Shown one piece after another: positions 53,525-64,000 of a DNA stretch of 64,000 bases. This stretch comes from Lithodes maja (lineage: Eukaryota; Arthropoda; Malacostraca; Decapoda; Lithodidae). Under the pieces are notes generated by a model. The model was not told where the DNA came from and did no database searches. It saw only the letters and a program-made list of their open reading frames with translations. Within the stretch, counting starts at the first letter, position 1. Every line of letters begins with the position of its first letter. Position numbers and translations under genes: made by a program. The DNA lies in NCBI GenBank assembly GCA_037953745.1, contig JBAKBP010007113.1, forward strand, positions 39,109-103,108, read 5' to 3'.

Positions 53525-54985
53525 GGACTAATAGCCTTCTTACCTGACCATTTATTGATTAAAGGTTTGAGAATGAATCACACCTACTCTTTATTATTAT
53601 GAAAGCAATATGGCTCACTCTCCTTTCTTTTCATTTTAATTAAAAAACACTTATCTTAATTGAATATTAACCCGAAAAATACGCTAATAATGTTTTTTTA
53701 AATGCCGTGCATGCGAATAAATTACCTTCGATTCTGACAACATTTGTTATATTAACCATGTTAAGCAATAATATTGCTCCATGTGTGTATATTGTACTTG
53801 TTCAATGAAGATGTGAACATTGAAGACCAGAAAATAAGTGTAAACAGCAAATATCCAGTCAAAAAGCATATATTTGTGACGAGGAATTGCTAAGACAGAG
53901 AGCGTGACATACCCCCTCCCTCTCCAAGGTCTCGTGAGACACAAGTTTATATACGGCTGCCTCTTGCACATGTTAGAGGGTGGGAGTAGGTCAAGGGAGG
54001 GAGGGAGAGTGATAACTCGACATACTACTGGTGAGAGAAAGAAATAGGGGAAGATAAAGATGGAATAATTAGAATAATTGAGGATGGGTGAATTGGAGGG
54101 AGAAAAGGATGGAGGAGAGGAAACGGGTGGGGGGGGATAAGACTAATGCTAGGAGAAGGCAGGAGCTGGTGGTAAGTAGACATACCACCTAATCACATAT
54201 TTTACAGAACCTGGGGCATATTATTTTATATTAATTCTTTTCATGGGCCTATCACATTTGCCTAAAGTCTGTTCAGTCGGGAAATATCTATAAACCCCGC
54301 CCACTTCCCCAACCGTATTCATACGGCTGGCACGCCTGTATTATGTAGCAGTGTCTAGCAGGGTTACCAAACCAAAGACAAAGTACTGCTCAATTAGTTT
54401 ACAAACATTGGTAGAAGGTTACACAATAGTTAATGGATGCCTAAAATTGCTAGAATAATCACACAATGTTGACCAGAAATTGCTCAAAGTTTTAGAATAC
54501 TATGAGAATTCTTATCGCTAGGTATAAACTTTGCCGCTAGATCAAAGTAAACATTTATCATTAATATTTTTTAAGAAAGGCTTTCAAAGCTATCAACCCT
54601 TCTAGATTAACAAGACAGGATGAAAATTCAAGACTGAAGCCTATTTTCAATCCCTCCATTCCCTACTTCTAGATTTAGCGGGAAGATAGCTACATTGACA
54701 ATACTGTTATCTTCGACACAGGGTGACACTCGTCGCCGGTCGCCCGGCCCTCGGCTTTCACTTCAGTCGTCACCTGTCTTCTGAAGGGAAAGGATGCCGT
54801 CTCTCATCCATTCCCCTTGGCAGACCATAGATATATGTGGCAGACCTGCTGGTGCGCCCCAACATTTTAGGATATTGTCGTCTACGTATTCAAATACTTT
54901 GACAACAAATAGAGTCAACCAATTAGATGTATTATCATTATTGACAGCTAAGTGTATCACAAAAGTATTGACTGTAGCAAGTTGA
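53525..54985. other. No gene recognised
   Basis: No supported frame. About 54265-54300 (GGGGTTTATAGATATTTCCC on the minus strand) resembles a short stretch at 61108-61142, probably another dispersed repeat. Confidence 0.35.
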
Positions 54986-55025
54986 CGATTTTAACAATGC
55001 ATCCACTTTACATTAAGAGAGAGAG

Positions 55026-55069
55026 AGAGTACAAAGGAGTACAAAGGAGTACAAAGGAGTACAAAGGAA
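55026..55069. repeat. 10-bp tandem repeat GTACAAAGGA
   Basis: Four units of GTACAAAGGA after a short GA run. The same word occurs at 40957 inside a TTAA MITE and a variant near 17221/24654 in the Gypsy LTRs, probably by chance. Confidence 0.8.
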
Positions 55070-55239
55070 ATCAAGCAACAACAGATCTAGTGACCCTTCT
55101 AGGTTGCTTGTCCTCCAAAACACTGAGGATCAAGTGTCCAAACAGTGGTTTAGAGTGGGTAAGGGAACATTGGAAAGGGAATTACTGCCCTGGAACTAAT
55201 GTCCGTGGCAGGATTAGGAAGTTAGTAGGGGACAGATTG

Positions 55240-57225
55240 GTTGGTAACTGAGGGGGGGATAAAATAAAGTTATTCATTTACAAACGCAGTCAGTCGCGGG
55301 TTTGATGCGAGATATTTGTCTAGGCGGAGTTTAAATGAATCAACGGTGATGCAGTCTATAACGTTTCGGGGAAGCCCATTCCACAAGTTGACAACTCGAT
55401 TGAAGAAGAAATTCTTAGATTCGTGCGAGTTAAAAGATTTACCAATAATTTTGCAACCGTTTCCCCGCGTGTAATTAGATTGGTCGATAGTGAAGTACTT
55501 ACTCCAGTTCATATTGTCGATGCCTTTGATGATTTTGAACACTTGAATTAAGTCGCCTCTTAATCTGCGCTGGGTTAAAGGAAATAGATTTAATTCTCTA
55601 AGACGCTCTTCGTATGGTTTGTTCTTTAGGCTAGGTATCATTTTGGTAACTCTACGTTGAACTCGTTCTAGCTTGTTTATATCTTTTTGGTAATAAGGGC
55701 ACCAGGATTGAACGCAGTATTCCAGAAGAGGGCGGACTAAGGAATTGTAAAGGGTTAGGATAACTTCTTTGGATTTATGCTCAAATGACCTGCCTATAAA
55801 GCCAATTATTTTGTTTGCCTTCTTAACAACTTCTGAACATTGTTGACTCGGTTTTAGGTTACTCGATATTGTTACTCCCAGATCGGTTTCTCTGTTTACA
55901 TTCTTAAGCTGAGTGCCATTCATCGAATAGTTTGCTTTCTCATTTAGGTATCCGATATGTAGTACTTTACATTTATCCGCATTGAAACTCATTTGCCAAA
56001 TTTGGGCCCAACATGACAATTTATCTAGATTGTGTTGCATATCGTCAACTTGTTCTTTTGAGAGTACGCTATTTGCAATTTTTGTATCGTCAGCAAATTT
56101 TGAGATTGTACAGGTGAGACCCTCATCTATGTCGTTGATGTAAATTAGGAAGAGAATTGGTCCTAGTACCGATCCCTGGGGTACCCCGCTACTTACATTG
56201 GTCCATTTTGATGCCTTACCGTTTATAACTACTCTTTGCTTTCTGTCGCTGAGCCAATTTTCTATCCATTTCAACACACCGTCTTGTATTCCATGCGCTT
56301 TTAGTTTTAGCAGTAAACGTTTGTGGGGAACTTTGTCAAAGGCCTTTTGAAAATCAAGGTATATAATATCTACAGCTTTACTCTCATCGTAGAGGTTGAG
56401 GATATCGTGGAAGAAGTCTAAGAGGTTTGTTAAACAGGAACGTTTTTTACGAAAGCCGTGTTGAGTATCTTTAAGTATGTTATTTTCCTCTAAGTGATTT
56501 ACGAGTCTGTCTCGTATGACCGTTTCTAGCATTTTACATACAACTGAGGTTAAGCTAATTGGACGATAGTTACTGGATAGGGATTTGCTGCCTTTTTTGA
56601 ATATCGGTGTTACGTTGGCTAGCTTCCACTGATCGGGCATAGTTCCAGACTGCAAGGATTTATTGAATAGTAATGTCAGTGGTTTAGAGAGCTCATCCTT
56701 AGCTTCCTTTAGAACTCTAGGCGAGATTGTATCAGGTCCAGGCGTTTTATTTACCTTGAGTTTATCTAAACAATTCAATACTTCTCTCTCTGTAACGGTG
56801 ATATTGCTTAGAACATCTGAATTATCAATCTGAATCGGCGATGGTGTAGGGATATCACTGAGGTCTTCTGTTGTAAAAACTGATGCAAAGAAGGTATTGA
56901 GGGCATTACTCATTTGTTCTTCGTCTTTGGTGTATTCTCCATTTTCATCGACTAACGGTCCAACAGTTGAAGTAACTACTTTTTTCTTTCTGATATAACT
57001 ATTGAATTCTTTCGGGTTTGTTTTACTTTGATTCGCAATATGTAACTCTAAGGTCTTTTTACTTTGCTTAATTAACTTTTTGGCTTTGCGTCGTAGCTCT
57101 ACAAATTTCACCCGTTCTTCGTCATTTTGTGAGGATTTTAATCTATCATTAGCAAATTTGTTAGCAAGCAGGCAGTTTGAAATATCTTTATTCCACCATT
57201 TGGGCTTATTATTATGGCCTGGACG

Positions 57226-57226
<1 letters not shown>
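55240..57226 (-). mobile_element. CR1-like LINE, 5'-truncated
   Basis: Minus-strand element with an intact RT frame and a very short 3' UTR (AATAACTTTATTTTATCC). The 5' edge is at about 57226, where coding sequence meets a GA microsatellite (57227-57300). Truncation at or into a microsatellite is the likely insertion structure. Confidence 0.75.
55270..57226 (-). CDS. CR1-like reverse transcriptase (5'-truncated, otherwise open)
   Basis: A 706-codon frame spans 55270-57390, but its first ~55 codons are microsatellite and flank (S-L-S-L runs), so the LINE part starts near RRPGHNNKPKWWN. Motifs by residue of the long frame: TPGPDTISPRVLKEA near 216, SSNYRPISLTS near 272, DTQHGFRKKRSC near 308, IIYLDFQKAFDKVPH with Asp346, SSGVPQGSVLGPILF near 400 and FADDTK with the Asp pair at 434-435. 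Then come FNADKCKVLHIG, ETDLGV, YNSLVRPLLEYCVQSW, LERVQRRVTKMIP and RRLRGDLIQVFKI, ending WNGLP...DSFKLRLDKYL. This pattern is typical of the CR1 clade. No stop within about 650 codons. The endonuclease is absent, so it is not autonomous. Confidence 0.85.
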
Positions 57227-57262
<36 letters not shown>

Positions 57263-57300
57263 AGGGAGGGAAGGTGGGGGGGGGGGGGGGAGAGAGGGAA
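57227..57300. repeat. GA microsatellite with G-rich extension
   Basis: GA repeat, then GGGA repeats and a G tract. It creates spurious frames on both strands. From 57400 to 57729 nothing is recognised. Confidence 0.9.
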
Positions 57301-59299
57301 GGAGGATCGAGGTACAGACACAGAGAGCGAAGAAGTAGAGTTCACTAAAATCAAGTCCATGCGCTCGCAAATCTTTGCATACAACATCATCTACCTCGAC
57401 TCTGCTATACTTTCCATACAATTCGAAATGACCATGGTATTGGCAATAATTTTCCGTCTGAGAATGTTTACTTGCTTCATGAATTGATTCTATAGTTGGT
57501 GCAAATATCGAGGATAAATAAACAGTGGTATGAACATTTTTCAAACAATCTTCCACTTATTCTTGTTCTAATTTTATTACTGTAGTTTCTCTTTACCTTT
57601 TGGAAATCAATGTCCATAACACAAACATTCAACAGTATAGTGGTGTAAGGGAAAATTGTGCAGTATACAAAATAACTGCAGAAACTGTCCTGCATTGAAT
57701 GTTATAATGAGACCTTATTAGCTTCATGGTAAAGGGGGTATCCCACTGTGCGACTTTTCGATGGCGAACGCCCAACGACAGAGGGCGACAGGATTTATTT
57801 GTCTATGTCCCAAAATTCGCCAAAATTCGCCATACTCGCTCGAATATTCTCCAATTGTCGCTGAAATCGCACAACGGCCTCCCTAGCGTCGCCCATGTTC
57901 GCCCAGATTCACCCAGATTCGCCGTTAAATTTTGAGCGTACCCAAAAAACGGGGGCGAACTGAAAATGTTGGCGAATGTTGTGCGACATTCGCCCTTTGT
58001 CTCACTTCATTCGCCCTTGGTCGCACTATAGTCGCACAATTCGCACCAATTCGCCCTGATTCGCCAATTTGCAAATTCCAATTATTGGCAACGCTGCTTT
58101 TTGAGCGAATAGGGCGACAGAAGCGCGCCAGTAGTGCGAATGCAGCGAATGTGTCGACGAATTATTGCCAATGCCATACGAATGACATGCGACATGTGGC
58201 GAACTGAGGCGATTGGTGGGTTTTTATGTGACTGTTGATGTGTCTCTCACTATAGTCTGTTTCTTTTCAACTGACGGTAAAAAAATGCAAAGTTCCTATC
58301 AGGATTTCTCAGCTATTTTGAAGATTTTGTAGTGAAATGTGGTGCTAATAATATAAACTTGGACTTAATATGATGCAGAGACATGATTTCATATTTTTCC
58401 ATTAAGTGTCGAGAAATTAGGGATTCAATACCGTCAGATGAAATGAAACTGAGTATACCGTATATACCGGCGTATAAAGAAACATTTATAAGCCTTAAAT
58501 AAACCCTGCAAAACCATGGGTGGTCTTGTACAAAGAATATAATTTCAATGCAAATTAATTTGGAGCGCCGAGATTCATCAGCTGATTTTCCGAGTGACCA
58601 AAATCGCCGAAATACGATCATTTTATCATAAGTACTATTATACATAACAGTAGGTTATGTATACTTACCTAATTAATTCTTCATAATAATTCATAATAAA
58701 CTTATATAACACGAGTTATAAGTTCAAACTATGGTTCAAATTAAAAGTCAGTGTACCGGAACCATTACCGAAACACGTGTTGTGTGTGTTATTGTTGTGT
58801 GGCTACGTTGAGTGTGTATGTTAGGCATAGTTATTTCAAAAGGCCCTGTCTAAGCTGTATTTAAGGGAACGTTCGAATGGGGCGAACGTCTTAAAATTTC
58901 AAAAGGAATGGTGCTAAACATGACGGAGAAAGGTGTTTAAAATAAAATCCTTCGAGTGGAAATCTCCCCTTAAATCGACAATTGATAACTCGAATTAGAG
59001 GAAACAAACTATCATAATAGTGAAAGTGTTAATTTAATAGTTACTTCTACTTAACCCTTTGAAGATTAGGACGCATTTTGACAGTATATTCTGACTACCT
59101 TTAGAAGATTTTATCCAGCTTAGGAATGATATGTGGAACTAGAAGGGTAAAGAGTATCTCAATTAACCCTCTGACCTCCATCTACACTTCCTAATCTGAA
59201 TACAATAGACTTATAATTGCAAGGAAACAAAAAATAAATCCATAATTGTATCTTGAGTGGGAATACATCTGTTCCATAGATGCACAGACACTCAGACAT

Positions 59300-59452
59300 T
59301 TTTTTAAATAAAAAAACAAAAACAAAAACAAAATAGAAGGTCCCACCCCTTTCCCATTCTTAAGTAAGCCATTTTAGATTTACAGAAGAGTGACCATTAC
59401 TTGCATTACTGCATGTCCACAAACATTTCAGTAATGTAAGCATGTTTCCCTC

Positions 59453-59486
<34 letters not shown>

Positions 59487-60234
59487 TAAGGTGACAGTTA
59501 CAAAGTGGTGTACAATCTATCTTATTCTAGTTACATTGTAGTTTATCTTATTGTACCAGTAACTCCCTACAATCAACCTAGTTGTTCCCCAATTCGTCCC
59601 TCCGCCACGACCATTTCAAAGTCCAAGTCTCTCACTCTTGTCCTCTGTAGCGGGGAGGACCTTGTACCCCTGAGACATAGGAGTGCAGACCTGAGAAGAG
59701 AGAAAGAGAGCCGGCATCTCATCCAAGTTATGACTTGGCTTCTATGCTGGCGCTTTTTCTCCGATATTTGTTCAGCTAATCTGGCATAGAAGACACTTGC
59801 AGAAGGTCCCATACCTCCCGACGATGAGAAGACCAGAGGAGTAAAGCTTCCTTGATCCCTGTTCAAAATTCTTTCTTCATAAGCGCGTTTTTTCTCACTT
59901 TCGTTTCTCAAGTATGCCACCTTGTGTCCTCGCTCACGATATGTTTGTGCTCTTGGGTTGAAGATTCTGATGTCGAAAAAGCCCGTTGTCCCCTCGTCCA
60001 AAAAACCTCGAGCACTTACGTCCACTCTTGCTTCATTTGAAGTATTTGCAGTATTGTGGGCCAAGCGCTGTCCGTCCATAGGCAGAAGTTCCGGTTCGAT
60101 TCTGACATCATGGCACACCTCGTCCAGCATTTGTGCAGTGATGTCTCGTACTTCATCATGCCGGATACAGATGAATCCTCCTTTCTTACAAGTCATACAG
60201 TGGTCTGAGTTGTTTATTTCACCACATGCACATT
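59300..60234 (-). mobile_element. Retro-inserted fragment with 14-bp target duplication
   Basis: AGACACTCAGACAT occurs at 59286-59299 and 60235-60248. Between them, on the minus strand, a coding segment begins directly at the right copy, and A-rich sequence lies toward the left copy: 30 A at 59455-59484 and a further A-rich stretch ending against the duplication. This is the structure of a target-primed, 5'-truncated insertion. It lies inside the TAA-flanked TIR element. Confidence 0.65.
59573..60230 (-). CDS. C-terminal domain of a retroelement protein, nuclease-like
   Basis: The frame is open from the truncation point. Upstream of the ATG at 60196 it reads CACGEINNSDHCMTCKKGG, a zinc-binding-like Cys/His cluster. 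Then RHDEVRDIT, EARVDVSARGF, GFFDIRIFNP (Asp75 counted from the ATG), ESEKKRAYEERIL and GSFTPLVFSSSGGMG, and it ends in LLRSALLCLRGTRS. I recognise this arrangement as a conserved module in proteins of metazoan retroelements. The D...D-x-R...E-x-x-K pattern is compatible with a PD-(D/E)XK-type nuclease fold, but that is inference. No stop is seen. The parent element and its RT are not in the window. Confidence 0.55.
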
Positions 60235-60462
60235 AGACACTCAGACATACCCACACAATTTTATTTACATTTTGATTCGAGGGCATATGTTTTTGTAATA
60301 GACCTTATGTAAACGAGATTGTGAACTTCGAATTAAATATAAAACAAAGTTAATGTTCTCTATGGGACTGTTAATTGTTCAGAATAATTCGTCAGTGTAT
60401 AATTGTTGTTCTCCCAAGTATTGTTCAGATATTCCGGGATAAGGCTTGTACACATTGATCCA

Positions 60463-60690
60463 TAGATACACACACACACACACACACACAATGTCCAGCT
60501 TTTCCACATTTCGCCTTTTCACACACACACACACACACACACACTCACTACAGCACGCATACATGCACAGTTGCACACACACTCTACAACACACACACTC
60601 TACAACACACACACACAGAATGTCCAGCTTTTCCACATTTCGCATTTTCACACACACAAACACACACACACACACTACAACACACACACA
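60463..60690. repeat. CA tracts with duplicated spacer
   Basis: ATGTCCAGCTTTTCCACATT-TCGC followed by a CA tract occurs twice (about 60490 and 60619). Apparent T-H-T-H or V-C-V-C frames are repeat artefacts. Confidence 0.8.
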
Positions 60691-61333
60691 TGGCATTCGC
60701 CATATTCGCCATAAGTCGCACAACCTCCGCGGTTTTATCTCATCACATCGTCCAACAATCGCCGTGCATTCGCTATTTTCGCCATCATCGTTCGCCTCAT
60801 TTGCCATGAATCGCCCTCAATTGTCGCACACCAGTCGTCATTTTCGCCAAAAAATTCGCCATATTCGCACTTTGGTCTTACTTCCGTCGCACTGCAATCG
60901 AGGAAATTCGCCTTTTTCGCTTTCATTCACTTTGATTCGCTTCTGAAAAAACCCTATTCGCCGCAAATTTTGGTACATAGAAAAAAAACACGGTCGCACA
61001 GCATTCGCCATCGAAAAGTCGCACAGTGGGATACCCCCTTAACACGTCAAGTGATACAGCCGAGACTGCGGTACGATAACCTTTACGTTATCTACGGCAC
61101 TGGTGGAATGGGACGGGGCTTACAGATATTTTTCGATTGAACAACACACATTTTTTTGTTCATAGCATACACTTTCGGGAGGCCTATCGCGCTTCTTGAG
61201 TTAAAGGCATTTCGTTCCAGGCTTTTACCCCAAGCCTAGCGTATTCAGATATGCATTAATTGAGTACATTATTATAGTTGCATAGGTTGTATATATGCAT
61301 CTATTGAATATTTTGGGTATATATGTTGTATAT

Positions 61334-61520
61334 ACCCAAGTGGTGGTGGAGTGGTCATGCCACTGGATTGGTAATCCAATGGACCCGGGTTCAAATCCCG
61401 ATATGTCAATGGGAAGATATTATTGGGATTGAATTTGTGCTGTACCTAGTATCAGTGCATTACCACAAAGCCCACCGAAATGCCAAAAAAATACCCTCAT
61501 TGTTCCCTGATTAAATAACA
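61334..61520 (+). mobile_element. tRNA-derived SINE with GGT anticodon-like loop
   Basis: The head at about 61336-61405 has an A-box-like TGGTGGAGTGGTCATG, an anticodon-like hairpin TGGA-TTGGTAA-TCCA (GGT, threonine-type) and a perfect B-box GGTTCAAATCC (61388-61398). The acceptor stem does not pair well, so it is a SINE head rather than a tRNA gene. The body runs to about 61520. It may extend to the poly(A) at 61812-61848, but the segment 61550-61811 could be a separate insertion. Confidence 0.65.
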
Positions 61521-61549
61521 CTGTATGAATATTCCCATATTCAAAATAT

Positions 61550-61811
61550 GTTACAGGGGGACAATGCCTAGTGAGTTCACTGCTCAATAGGTGGCGTTCT
61601 GAGAGTGAGGGTCTGAGTCTGGAGGGTGAGACGGTGAAGCGCTTGAGCGAAGCAACCAGCAGCTTCAGAGATGGAGCTGCTTCGTGCCATGATGGATGCT
61701 TCACATGTCTCACTCCCCAGACTGGAACAAGACCTCACGGGCTTCACCGTGTTGAGCGGTCGAATGTACAGGCTCTCAGCCTATGCCCGAGAGGGAGTAG
61801 TTGGAATATAG

Positions 61812-61848
<37 letters not shown>
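61550..61848 (+). mobile_element. Possible retrocopy ending in a 37-base A tract
   Basis: Non-repetitive sequence ending in poly(A) at 61812-61848. A frame of 119 codons crosses it but has no motif I recognise. Similar short words (TTGCACAGGTTGTATATGTG; TTGCATAGGTTGTATATATG) lie on both sides (61275 and 61874), possibly an old direct repeat. Confidence 0.35.
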
Positions 61849-61849
<1 letters not shown>

Positions 61850-61851
<2 letters not shown>

Positions 61852-63155
61852 TGTATTTATTGCCTATTTTGTTTGCACAGGTTGTATATGTGCATTTATT
61901 GAGTATTTTGGTTGCATATATAGGTGGTGACAGGCAGTGAAATGCAATTATTGAGTATGATGGCTAAATGATGGTGTGAAAGGGTTACATAAATTAAGGC
62001 TTTTATCTTGGTACAAGCTACCTAACCAGACTTAATGTATTTGTTAACAGGCTTTTGTCAGGATATATTATACCTAGCCCAGTTGATCTTGAGATTTTTT
62101 GTTTTAAGAATATAAGTAAGCCGTAACTAATGTTTATTCATATATTCATTTTCGCCGAGTAAATAATTATGATGTGTTCTATTTTTGGGGGGTAATTGTG
62201 TTAAGGAACATCATAGTAGGCTGTTTATAGACATTGCATTTCCTGAGACGATTGCATAATTTAGTAAGAACAATAATGAATCTTAGCGTCATTCAAAGTT
62301 AATGTTATTATTGTGAAGTACTAAAAAAAGTTTAAATAGTGTTGTATTTATGAAAACAAATTAAGTAGCAGTCAGTTCGAACAGTTATAATGATATACAG
62401 TAGCTTACATGCTGGAAATTACAGTGTAAACTACTGTTTCCTTAGTTGAGTCTGACTGTAATCTCTACCTATGTCGTGAATAACCTAGAGTTAGGCAGCC
62501 TCTAAAGGGAGTAACCTTCAAAGTAGAATACTGCGGTGCATAGACAATTTGATTTGAATGGAGGGGTTGTACAACTATAAGATATTGTGGAACTAAAAAG
62601 ACAGATTTTAGGGATCAATAGGAAGTGTTAATTTGTGCGGGAACGGATTGTGAATACAATTGTTTCATTTACGATTGTCTGTCACTGATCTAATTAACCC
62701 TTTGTGCTGCTAATAGCGATCAATATAAAGAAAATAGGCAAGCTGTTGGTAATGCTGTGTGACAATGAGTCACACAGCGACAAAATCAAGACTGGAGCGA
62801 GTCCCCAGTATTTCTTCAGAGTCAGTCACCCTGAAAAGATGACTATTCGTGCCTCCCTGCTATCTCCTGTGACTAGTATTTGTATATAAAATATATTATG
62901 AGCGTGTTGTTTAGTATTTAAATTATTATTTTTCATATATATAGTTAGTGTATCGTAATAATAATGAAGTATTATGAGTGTGTTATTTGGTATTTAAGTG
63001 ATTATTTTTCATACAAATAGTTAGTGTATCGTAATAATAATGTAGTGTGTAAACAATTTAATTTTGAAACTGATACGAGAGTGTCACTCGTATTTAAAGT
63101 AATGCATACATACATACATAACATTTTAAGACTGAGTGTTCCACACATACGTGTA
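61850..63155. other. No gene recognised
   Basis: AT-rich. A doubled segment ATTATTTTTCATA...TTAGTGTATCGTAATAATAA occurs at 62925-62964 and 63001-63042, a short tandem duplication. Confidence 0.4.
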
Positions 63156-63158
63156 GTT

Positions 63159-63400
63159 TCAGTCTCTTGTCCTAATGGCGGCATTCCAGGCAACCCTGTT
63201 AAGGGCTGCTTCACTTGTCAAGTTCTTGGATTTGAGATCGGCTCGTATAGTCCGATCCCAGGTCTTCCTCGGTCCACCCCTTGGTGCAGCTCCCTCCACA
63301 ATCACAGACCTGCATTTTTTCACCCAATTTTGTTCATCCATTCTCTCCACATGTCCATACCATCCCAGTCTACTTGTGGCGGCGTCTACGCCGTGGGGCC
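63159..63400 (-). pseudogene. LINE ORF2 C-terminal fragment
   Basis: The minus strand reads SRLGWYGHVERMDEQNWVKK, then GPRKTWDRTIRADL and ALNRVAWNAAIR. This is the characteristic C-terminal tail (GHVxRM...GRPxxTW...DR..WR) of RTE/Jockey-like LINE proteins. Only this ~75-residue piece is recognisable; upstream of about 63400 the minus-strand frame loses similarity. Confidence 0.7.
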
Positions 63401-63699
63401 ACCTCCCGAGGCTGCCAACCGCGGATGGCTGCCGACCCTCCACGGCCGAAGACAAAATCAACGACCAGTGGAGGAAAACCGGATGCCGGCCGCGGGGAGC
63501 AGTTTCGGGAGCCAAACCGTCACAACCATCCCCTGCCCCCTCCCTGGGGGCACGGGTCCTTGGAGCGGCTTCGGTCGCGCCGGGAATTTCCACACCTCTC
63601 ACACCACACACACACATCACACAGTTTTTCCTACACCGAGAAATGACTCTCCGGCTGTCATTTCTCGAAGACTTCTTCTAGCCGGAGACATTGAGAGCA

Positions 63700-64000
63700 G
63701 GACCCACGTACACATACATATGTCCAACTTGCTCAAAACCCATCACTTCGAGTCGCCATACTAAGGGTTCAGTTCTCTGCAATTCATGCGGGAACTGGAC
63801 CCACTTCACCTGCACAACACTTGCCTCCAAGAAACACTACACAAACACCTGGACCTGTTCCTCCTGCCCCTCCCTCTCCCAGTCAAATCCCTCACCTAAA
63901 ACCCGTCCACCTCTCCTCCCCAACCCACCTAACCTTCCCATATCATCCACTCCCCCCCTAAAACCTGTCCACCTCTCCTCCCTATCCCACCTAACCTTCC
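63700..64000 (+). CDS. LINE ORF1-like protein with PHD-type zinc cluster (runs off window)
   Basis: The frame through 63721-64000 reads CPTCSKPITSSRH, then VLCNSCGNWTHFTC and NTWTCSSC: a C-x2-C ... C-x2-C ... H-x2-C ... C-x2-C pattern like a PHD-type finger, followed by a proline/serine-rich stretch to the window end. Such a finger at the N-terminus followed by a low-complexity linker is known in ORF1 proteins of some LINEs. No clear start codon is seen. Whether it is mobile-element or host-derived is unresolved. Confidence 0.45.

Larger units (their letters stand above)
57733..61039. mobile_element. PIF/Harbinger-like TIR element, 3,307 bp, GCGAA-rich ends
   Basis: TAA flanks both ends (57730-57732 and 61040-61042). 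The ends are perfect inverted repeats for about 37 bp, starting AGGGGGTATCCCACTGTGCG and continuing ACTTTTCGATGGCGAA. About 450 bp inside the left end and 330 bp inside the right end are packed with TTCGCC/GCGAA words in irregular spacing, a form of subterminal repeat that could be transposase-binding. The interior has no transposase frame. It contains a retro-inserted fragment (59300-60234) and a CA-rich duplicated segment (60460-60690). The TAA duplication fits PIF/Harbinger; the superfamily is inference. Confidence 0.75.

Noticed and set aside
57227..57390. N-terminal 55 codons of the 706-codon frame as part of the CR1 protein
   Set aside because: They translate a GA microsatellite and unrelated flank; the LINE sequence starts at about 57226.
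61336..61405. Functional threonine tRNA gene
   Set aside because: Acceptor stem does not pair and the sequence continues into a SINE-like body.

Overview
This window is eukaryotic repeat-rich DNA, most likely from an arthropod and plausibly a decapod crustacean. The evidence is interstitial CCTAA/TTAGG pentamer arrays (the arthropod telomere-type repeat), very abundant CT and CA microsatellites, and a dense mix of non-LTR (LINE), Gypsy, BEL/Pao, SINE and short terminal-inverted-repeat (TIR) elements. The taxonomic assignment is inference. I found no intact single-copy host gene. The only recognisable host-type coding sequence is a broken cold-shock (Y-box-type) domain retrocopy near 49.7-50.0 kb.

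Layout. 0-6.3 kb: the 3' end of a LINE, then a 4.7-kb candidate TIR element packed with palindromic miniature elements (MITEs). 6.9-12.3 kb: a decayed BEL/Pao element (minus strand), interrupted by a small PIF/Harbinger-like MITE that is itself interrupted by a 5'-truncated LINE. 13.4-25.9 kb: a decayed Gypsy element (minus strand), split inside its protease active-site region by a complete 9,241-bp Gypsy element (15462-24702). 25.9-28.9 kb: a 15-bp tandem repeat, CCTAA arrays, a second copy of the 7-10 kb LINE, and a composite CCTAA/CT minisatellite. 28.9-29.4 kb: a tRNA-derived SINE. 29.8-31.7, 39.4-43.1, 45.0-45.5 and 46.6-49.7 kb: four damaged copies of one LINE family. 32.6-38.5 kb: another LINE with ORF1 and ORF2, interrupted by a tandem SINE pair and by a TTAA-flanked MITE. 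49.7-50.4 kb: the cold-shock retrocopy and an acidic reading frame. 51.7-53.5 kb: TTAA-bounded repeat units. 55.2-57.2 kb: the best-preserved reverse transcriptase, CR1-like. 57.7-61.0 kb: a 3.3-kb TIR element with TAA target duplication and GCGAA-rich ends, carrying a retro-inserted fragment. 61.3-64 kb: a tRNA-derived SINE and two LINE pieces.

The main object is the complete Gypsy element. Its two 1,808-bp LTRs differ at one site that I could see, it has a CTAT target duplication, and it has one uninterrupted 1,699-codon frame. In that frame integrase precedes reverse transcriptase/RNase H, the Copia-like order known for the Gmr1 group and unlike ordinary Gypsy elements. It is the only element here that looks recently active.

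The nesting gives relative ages. BEL and the second Gypsy are oldest, LINEs and TIR elements landed in them, the 480-bp TTAA MITEs landed in LINE reverse transcriptase frames, and the complete Gypsy insertion is among the youngest events. Exact boundaries are supported where a target duplication or an interrupted reading frame could be read. Other boundaries are approximate and are marked so.
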